Origin: Vulcanimicrobiota bacterium
Lineage (GTDB): Bacteria > Vulcanimicrobiota > Vulcanimicrobiia > Vulcanimicrobiales > Vulcanimicrobiaceae
NCBI GenBank assembly: GCA_027364935.1
Contig: DAHXOK010000013.1
Span: forward strand, 1 to 38,305
Reading direction: 5' to 3'
Length of the DNA: 38,305 nt
Below the pieces are notes generated by a model. That model was not told where the DNA came from. It saw nothing but the letters and a program-made list of their open reading frames with translations, and did no database searches. Shown piece by piece: positions 34,905 to 38,305 of the stretch (its first letter is position 1; each line of letters begins with the position of its first letter). The position numbers were made by a program, and so were the translations under genes.

Positions 34905-36024
34905 GCAGCGCGCGATTCGCGACGTTGCCGCCGAGATCGCGCGCCGCGAGGTCGCGCCGCACGTCGCAGCGTGGGATCGCGAGCACGTCTTTCCGCGCGA
35001 GCTCTTTGCGACGTTCACCGATGCGGGTCTGATGGGCATGCTCGTGCCGGAGCGCTACGGCGGCGCCGGCGCGGGCTACGTCGCGTACGCGCTCGCGGTC
35101 GAGGAGATCGCCCGCGCCGATGCGGGTTGCGCTGTGACGCTTTCGGTGCACTCGATGATCTGCGCCGTCATCGATAGGCTCGGCAACGAGGAGCAGAAGC
35201 GCGCGTGGCTTCCGATGCTCGCGTCGAAGAACGCGATCGCGGGGTTCGCGCTCACCGAATCCGACGCCGGCAGCGACGCCGCAAACATTCGCTCGAGCGC
35301 GGTGCTCGACGGGGACGCCTACGTGCTCTCCGGGCGCAAGCAGTGGTGCACGAACGGTCGCTTCGCCGCGGTCGTCATGGCGATGTTTCGCACCGGCGGC
35401 GCCGGCCCCAAGGGCGTCAGCGCGTTTCTCGTCGATCCCAAGATCGCCGGCGTGCGCGTCGAGCGCATCACCGAGAAGCTCGGCATTCGTTCCAGCGACA
35501 CGTGCGATCTCGCCTTCGACGACGCGCGCGTGCCGCGCAGCGCGCTGCTCGGGGCCGAAGGCGAAGGCTTCGGCGGGGCGATGACCGCGCTCGCCGGCGG
35601 CCGCATCGGGATCGCGGCGCAAGCCACGGGCATCCTTGCGGCGTGTCTGGATGCGTCGGTGGCGTTTGCGACGCAGCGTCAGGCGTTCGGCAAACCGATC
35701 GGCGCCTTCGAGGGTGTTTCGTTCAAGCTCGCGCGCATGGCGACCGATCTCGAGGCGGCGCGTCTGTTGGTTTGGAAGGCGGCGTCTCTGGCAGACGCGG
35801 GCGAGCCGTTCGTCGTCGAAGCGAGCGAAGCGAAGCTCTTCGCCTCGACGGCGGCGCGTACGCACGCTTCGGAAGCGCTGCAGATTCACGGCGGCTACGG
35901 CTACACGACGGAGTTTCCCGTCGAACGCTACTATCGCGATGCAAAGATCACCGAGATCTACGAAGGCACTTCGGAGATCCAGCAGCTCATCATCGCGCGC
36001 TCCCTTCTCGGCCGGCTAGAATAG
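34891..36024 (+). CDS. Short-chain acyl-CoA dehydrogenase (butyryl-CoA dehydrogenase-like)
   Basis: 377 aa from ATG 34891, within the 3' end of hbd. Usual three-part fold: N-terminal helices with FPRELFATFTDAGLMGMLVP, the FAD-contact beta domain (AFALTESDAGSD near 112-125, KQWCTNG), and the C-terminal helices with RQAFGKPIGAFEGVSFKLAR, ALQIHGGYGYTTEFPVER, and the catalytic Glu358 in IYEGTSEIQQL. Oxidises (or with ETF, forms) short acyl-CoA. With thiolase and HBD it would cover most of a C4-CoA route; a crotonase is not in the window. A hairpin follows 3 nt after the stop. Confidence 0.93.
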   Translation: MITPEQRAIRDVAAEIARREVAPHVAAWDREHVFPRELFATFTDAGLMGMLVPERYGGAGAGYVAYALAVEEIARADAGCAVTLSVHSMICAVIDRLGNEEQKRAWLPMLASKNAIAGFALTESDAGSDAANIRSSAVLDGDAYVLSGRKQWCTNGRFAAVVMAMFRTGGAGPKGVSAFLVDPKIAGVRVERITEKLGIRSSDTCDLAFDDARVPRSALLGAEGEGFGGAMTALAGGRIGIAAQATGILAACLDASVAFATQRQAFGKPIGAFEGVSFKLARMATDLEAARLLVWKAASLADAGEPFVVEASEAKLFASTAARTHASEALQIHGGYGYTTEFPVERYYRDAKITEIYEGTSEIQQLIIARSLLGRLE

Positions 36025-36027
36025 AAA

Positions 36028-36052
36028 GCGAGGCGCCGTTGCGGCGCCTCGC
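36028..36052 (+). terminator. GC-rich hairpin after the acyl-CoA dehydrogenase
   Basis: GCGAGGCGCCG (36028-36038) and CGGCGCCTCGC (36042-36052) form a perfect 11-bp stem with loop TTG, 3 nt after the stop. Only a weak T-rich stretch follows (GTGTTTAC), so it is a GC hairpin terminator of the same style as the one at 24807. Confidence 0.75.
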
Positions 36053-36123
36053 CCTGGTGTTTACGGCCGGATCGAGACAATATCCAGCGTACCACGCCGT
36101 TGGCCCGGGTTCAACCGGAGCGT

Positions 36124-36244
36124 TGGAGCGTGCGGGAATCGAACCCGCAGCGGTGCAGAGTCTCGGTCCGACCGCCGACGCCAACGCCGGGTCAATCACG
36201 CAGTCGAAGTGCTCGGCTAGGGAATGGCACTTCCGAGCGTTCCA
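36124..36244 (-). ncRNA. tRNA-like structured element (T-arm intact, no anticodon arm seen)
   Basis: On the minus strand, TGGAACG (36244-36238) can pair with CGCTCCA (36130-36124) as a 7-bp acceptor-like stem with one mismatch. A canonical T-arm TGCGGG-TTCGATT-CCCGCA occupies 36149-36131. A hairpin GCGGT/ACCGC (36150-36175) resembles a long variable arm and AAGTGC/GCACTT (36207-36232) a D-arm-like hairpin. The ~30 nt between them show no convincing 5+7+5 anticodon arm, so this is not a normal tRNA. It may be a decayed tRNA-Ser/Leu-like gene, an island scar or an unknown small RNA. Placed 80 nt before a thioredoxin gene on the opposite strand. Confidence 0.35.
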
Positions 36245-36319
36245 CGGAGATCCGAAACCACGGGTACGTCTCCGCCTCGCAAGGAGGCGTGGGCGGGGAG
36301 TAGTGGTACAGTATAAAAG

Positions 36320-37408
36320 ATGATGCGTTCTCTGTCTCGCGTTTTGGCGACGGCGGCCGCTCTCGGCCTAGCCGTAGCGCTCTTCCATCCGTCGACGGTG
36401 CCGGCGCAGCCGGTACTCAACGGCATCGGCATCCCGAGCTTCGACGGCAACACCGGCTGGATCAATAGCCCGCCGCTGACGCCCGCGGATCTGCGCGGCA
36501 AGACGGTGCTCGTCGACTTCTTCGAGTACACGTGCATCAACTGTCTGCGCACGCTTCCGTACTTACGCGAGTGGTACAAGCGCTACCACAAGTACGGCTT
36601 CGAAATCGTCAGCGTGCAGACGCCGGAGTTCGGTTTCTCCGGCGAGCGCGCGAACGTGGAAGCCGCCGCGCGGCGCTTGGGCATCACGTGGCCGATCGTG
36701 ATGGACGCCAACAACGCCATTTGGAACCGCTATCACAACGACGCATGGCCGCACGAGTTTCTCTTTGCGCCGAACGAGCAGCTCGTCGAGAGCCTCGCCG
36801 GCGAAGGCGGCTACCCCGACACCGAGCACAGGATCCAGTTGATCTTAAAGGTCACGCAGCCGAATCTCGATCTGCCGGCGCCGATGGCGCTGCTGCCGCA
36901 AGACAGCTACGACAAACCGGGTGCGGTCTGCTATCCGAAGACGGCGGAGTCGCTCGTCGGCCGTCAGCCGATCGCCGACGCAACCGGGCAGAGTCGCACG
37001 ATGGAGGCCGAGTACACCGACTCCGGCGGGCATCGCGACGGCGCGGTCTACCTGCAAGGCTACTGGCGCATGACGAATGAAGCCGCGATCTCGGGCGGAA
37101 GCGACGGCTACTTCGCGATGCGCTATCACGCGATCCAAGTCGAGATCGTGATGCGCCCCGAGCAGGGGCCGGTGCGCGTCGGCGTGACGCAGGACGGCAA
37201 GCCCGTCGCGCGCGGCGACGCCGGAAAGGACTTGCGCTACGACGCGAACGGCAACTCGTACGTGGAGGTGAACGCGCCGCGCGCGTACGACGTCATCGAC
37301 AACGCGCAGTACGCGCCGAGCCGCGAGCTTCGTTTGATGCCGCAAGGCGCGGGGCTTGGCATCTACGATCTCGCCTTCGAATCCTGCGAGGTTCCCGGGT
37401 CTCACTAG
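36320..37408 (+). CDS. Exported thioredoxin-fold protein with DipZ-like C-terminal domain
   Basis: 362 aa from ATG 36320 (a second ATG directly follows at 36323; TATAAA at 36312-36317 would place the transcript start there). Signal peptide 1-29 (cleavage near PAQ). The TlpA-like domain (35-190) has the redox site YTCINC (Cys72, Cys75) and TWPIVMDANNAIWNRY. The rest (200-362) matches the DipZ C-terminal beta domain: QGYWRMTNEAA, PVRVGVTQDGKPV, YVEVNAPRAYDVIDN and ELRLMPQGAGLGIYDLAFESC. In mycobacterial DipZ these domains follow a CcdA membrane part, absent here. Likely a periplasmic disulfide reductase or isomerase. Confidence 0.88.
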   Translation: MMRSLSRVLATAAALGLAVALFHPSTVPAQPVLNGIGIPSFDGNTGWINSPPLTPADLRGKTVLVDFFEYTCINCLRTLPYLREWYKRYHKYGFEIVSVQTPEFGFSGERANVEAAARRLGITWPIVMDANNAIWNRYHNDAWPHEFLFAPNEQLVESLAGEGGYPDTEHRIQLILKVTQPNLDLPAPMALLPQDSYDKPGAVCYPKTAESLVGRQPIADATGQSRTMEAEYTDSGGHRDGAVYLQGYWRMTNEAAISGGSDGYFAMRYHAIQVEIVMRPEQGPVRVGVTQDGKPVARGDAGKDLRYDANGNSYVEVNAPRAYDVIDNAQYAPSRELRLMPQGAGLGIYDLAFESCEVPGSH

Positions 37409-37435
37409 CGAAGCTGCCGCCCCTGCATTAACCTC

Positions 37436-38305
37436 ATGCAGTATCAGGGGAAGGAGCTCTTCCGGCGCGCGGGCATTCCCGTGCCGCGCTCGCAGCACTG
37501 CACGAATCCTGAAGACGCTGCCGCGTTCGTCGCGCAGCATCCGGGGCAATGGGTGGTGAAGGCGCAAGTGCTCGTGGGCGGTCGCGGAAAAGCCGGCAAG
37601 ATCAAGTTTGCCAACGACGCCGATGAGGCGCGTCGCGTCGCGCGCGAGATCATGGCGACGCCGATGCCGCCGAATCGCCAAAATCCAAAAGGAGAGCCGA
37701 TCCGCTCGGTGCTCGTCGAGGAGAGGCTGCCGATTGCGAAAGAGGCGTACTGCGCGATCACCGTCGACCGCGCGCACAAGCGCCCGGTGCTCATGGCGAG
37801 CCGCTTCGGCGGCATGGACATCGAAGACGTCGCCGAGAACCATCCGGAGTCGATCGCGAAGCATTTCATCGACACCGCGGTCGGGTACTCGGCGTTCATC
37901 GGACGCGAGCTCGCATTCGGCGCGGATCTCGAGCCGGGATATCGCAAGGCGTTTCCCGCGATCGCAGGCGCGCTCTACGATCTCTTCTTTCGATACGGTG
38001 CGAAGCTCGTGGAGATCAACCCGCTCGCATTAACGGCCGACGGCAACGTGATTGCCTCCGACGCGAAGATCGAGCTCGACGACGACGCGCTCTTTCGCAA
38101 TCCGGAGTTCGCGGAGTGGCAGAAGGTGCTGCCGCTCGACGAGGACGAGACGCTCGCGGCGCAGGCAGGATTGGGCATCCGCAACTTTCGCCGCTTCGAC
38201 GGCAACGTCGGCACGATGGCAAACGGTGCGGGCCTCGCGATGGCGACGATGGATGCCGTGACGAACGCCGGAGGAAAGATCGCAAACTTCTTGGACGTCG
38301 GCGGC
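37436..38305 (+). CDS. sucC: Succinyl-CoA synthetase beta subunit (3' end off window)
   Basis: 290 codons to the right edge, no stop. ATP-grasp features: KELFRRAGIPVPRS, VVKAQVLVGGRGKAGKIKFA (ATP-binding), VEERLPIAKEAYCAITVDR, and AKLVEINPLALTADGNVIASDAKIELDDDALFRN, the metal-binding signature of SucC. The fold end with phosphohistidine contact lies off the window. It joins with SucD to make ATP from succinyl-CoA in the TCA cycle. Usual SucC starts MNLHEYQ; here ATG gives MQYQ, while an in-frame ATT at 37427 would give INLMQYQ, closer to the family start. No SD is visible for either. Confidence 0.93.
   Translation, partial: MQYQGKELFRRAGIPVPRSQHCTNPEDAAAFVAQHPGQWVVKAQVLVGGRGKAGKIKFANDADEARRVAREIMATPMPPNRQNPKGEPIRSVLVEERLPIAKEAYCAITVDRAHKRPVLMASRFGGMDIEDVAENHPESIAKHFIDTAVGYSAFIGRELAFGADLEPGYRKAFPAIAGALYDLFFRYGAKLVEINPLALTADGNVIASDAKIELDDDALFRNPEFAEWQKVLPLDEDETLAAQAGLGIRNFRRFDGNVGTMANGAGLAMATMDAVTNAGGKIANFLDVGG

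Noticed and set aside
36100-36303. Short plus-strand ORF containing a RESNPQR-like peptide
   Set aside because: Peptides of this type (RDSNPRP, GIEPA) are what the complement of a tRNA T-arm gives when translated; the signal belongs to the tRNA-like element on the minus strand, not to a protein.
36124-36600. tmRNA (ssrA) or selenocysteine tRNA on the minus strand
   Set aside because: No GGGG-CTGA-like tmRNA 5' end or tag frame fits; further upstream lies the intact thioredoxin gene. No TCA anticodon arm was found for SelC.

Overview
The window comes from a GC-rich bacterial chromosome. The gene mix is lysine 5,6-aminomutase, short-chain acyl-CoA enzymes, GDP-rhamnose enzymes, an S53 (sedolisin-type) lipoprotein peptidase and many multi-pass sugar transferases. 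Together with weak Shine-Dalgarno usage, many GTG starts, 4-nt ATGA/GTGA overlaps and a leaderless-looking promoter, this would fit an uncultured soil lineage such as Candidatus Eremiobacterota or a relative. That placement is inference only; no rRNA or complete tRNA gene is present to anchor it.

The window has two unlike halves. Positions 1 to about 18.2 kb form an accessory cell-surface polysaccharide region with mixed codon use and many insertion-sequence remnants. In order: a SAM methyltransferase with a repeated coiled-coil tail (running off the left edge); a large two-domain GT4/GT2 glycosyltransferase; a lipoprotein; a minus-strand operon of one lipoprotein and two large membrane proteins (one a GT-C type transferase); an IS21 remnant; a second methyltransferase; IS3 remnants; a decayed gtrA copy; a four-gene cassette (KAS III, SDR reductase, GNAT acyltransferase, PIG-L deacetylase); another IS3 remnant; an intact gtrA plus GT2 polyprenyl-phosphate transferase pair; and an IS110 remnant whose upstream DNA folds like a bridge RNA.

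From 18.2 kb to the right edge codon use becomes uniformly G/C-ending and IS remnants stop. This half holds a translationally coupled trio (two polytopic GT87-like membrane proteins and a PQQ-type propeller lipoprotein), kamD, a divergent insert (S53 peptidase, membrane protein, small exported protein), kamE, gmd, rmd, an isoprenylcysteine-methyltransferase-like protein, thiolase, an AAA/DUF4143 ATPase, 3-hydroxybutyryl-CoA dehydrogenase, acyl-CoA dehydrogenase, a DipZ-like thioredoxin protein and the start of sucC. KamDE with thiolase, HBD and acyl-CoA dehydrogenase suggests lysine or beta-amino-acid catabolism linked to C4-CoA metabolism. The specific lysine-fermentation enzymes (kdd, kce, kal) are not in the window.

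The observations most worth following are: (1) the KAS III/SDR/GNAT/PIG-L cassette, which reads like a self-contained deacetylate-and-reacylate module for an amino sugar and lies between two copies of gtrA; (2) an in-frame TGA in kamE followed by 26 sense codons that look like the normal family C-terminus; (3) a bridge-RNA-like fold beside a dead IS110; (4) a 20-bp tandem repeat grown from a palindrome that supplies the start codon of rmd; and (5) a 121-nt tRNA-like fold without an anticodon arm.
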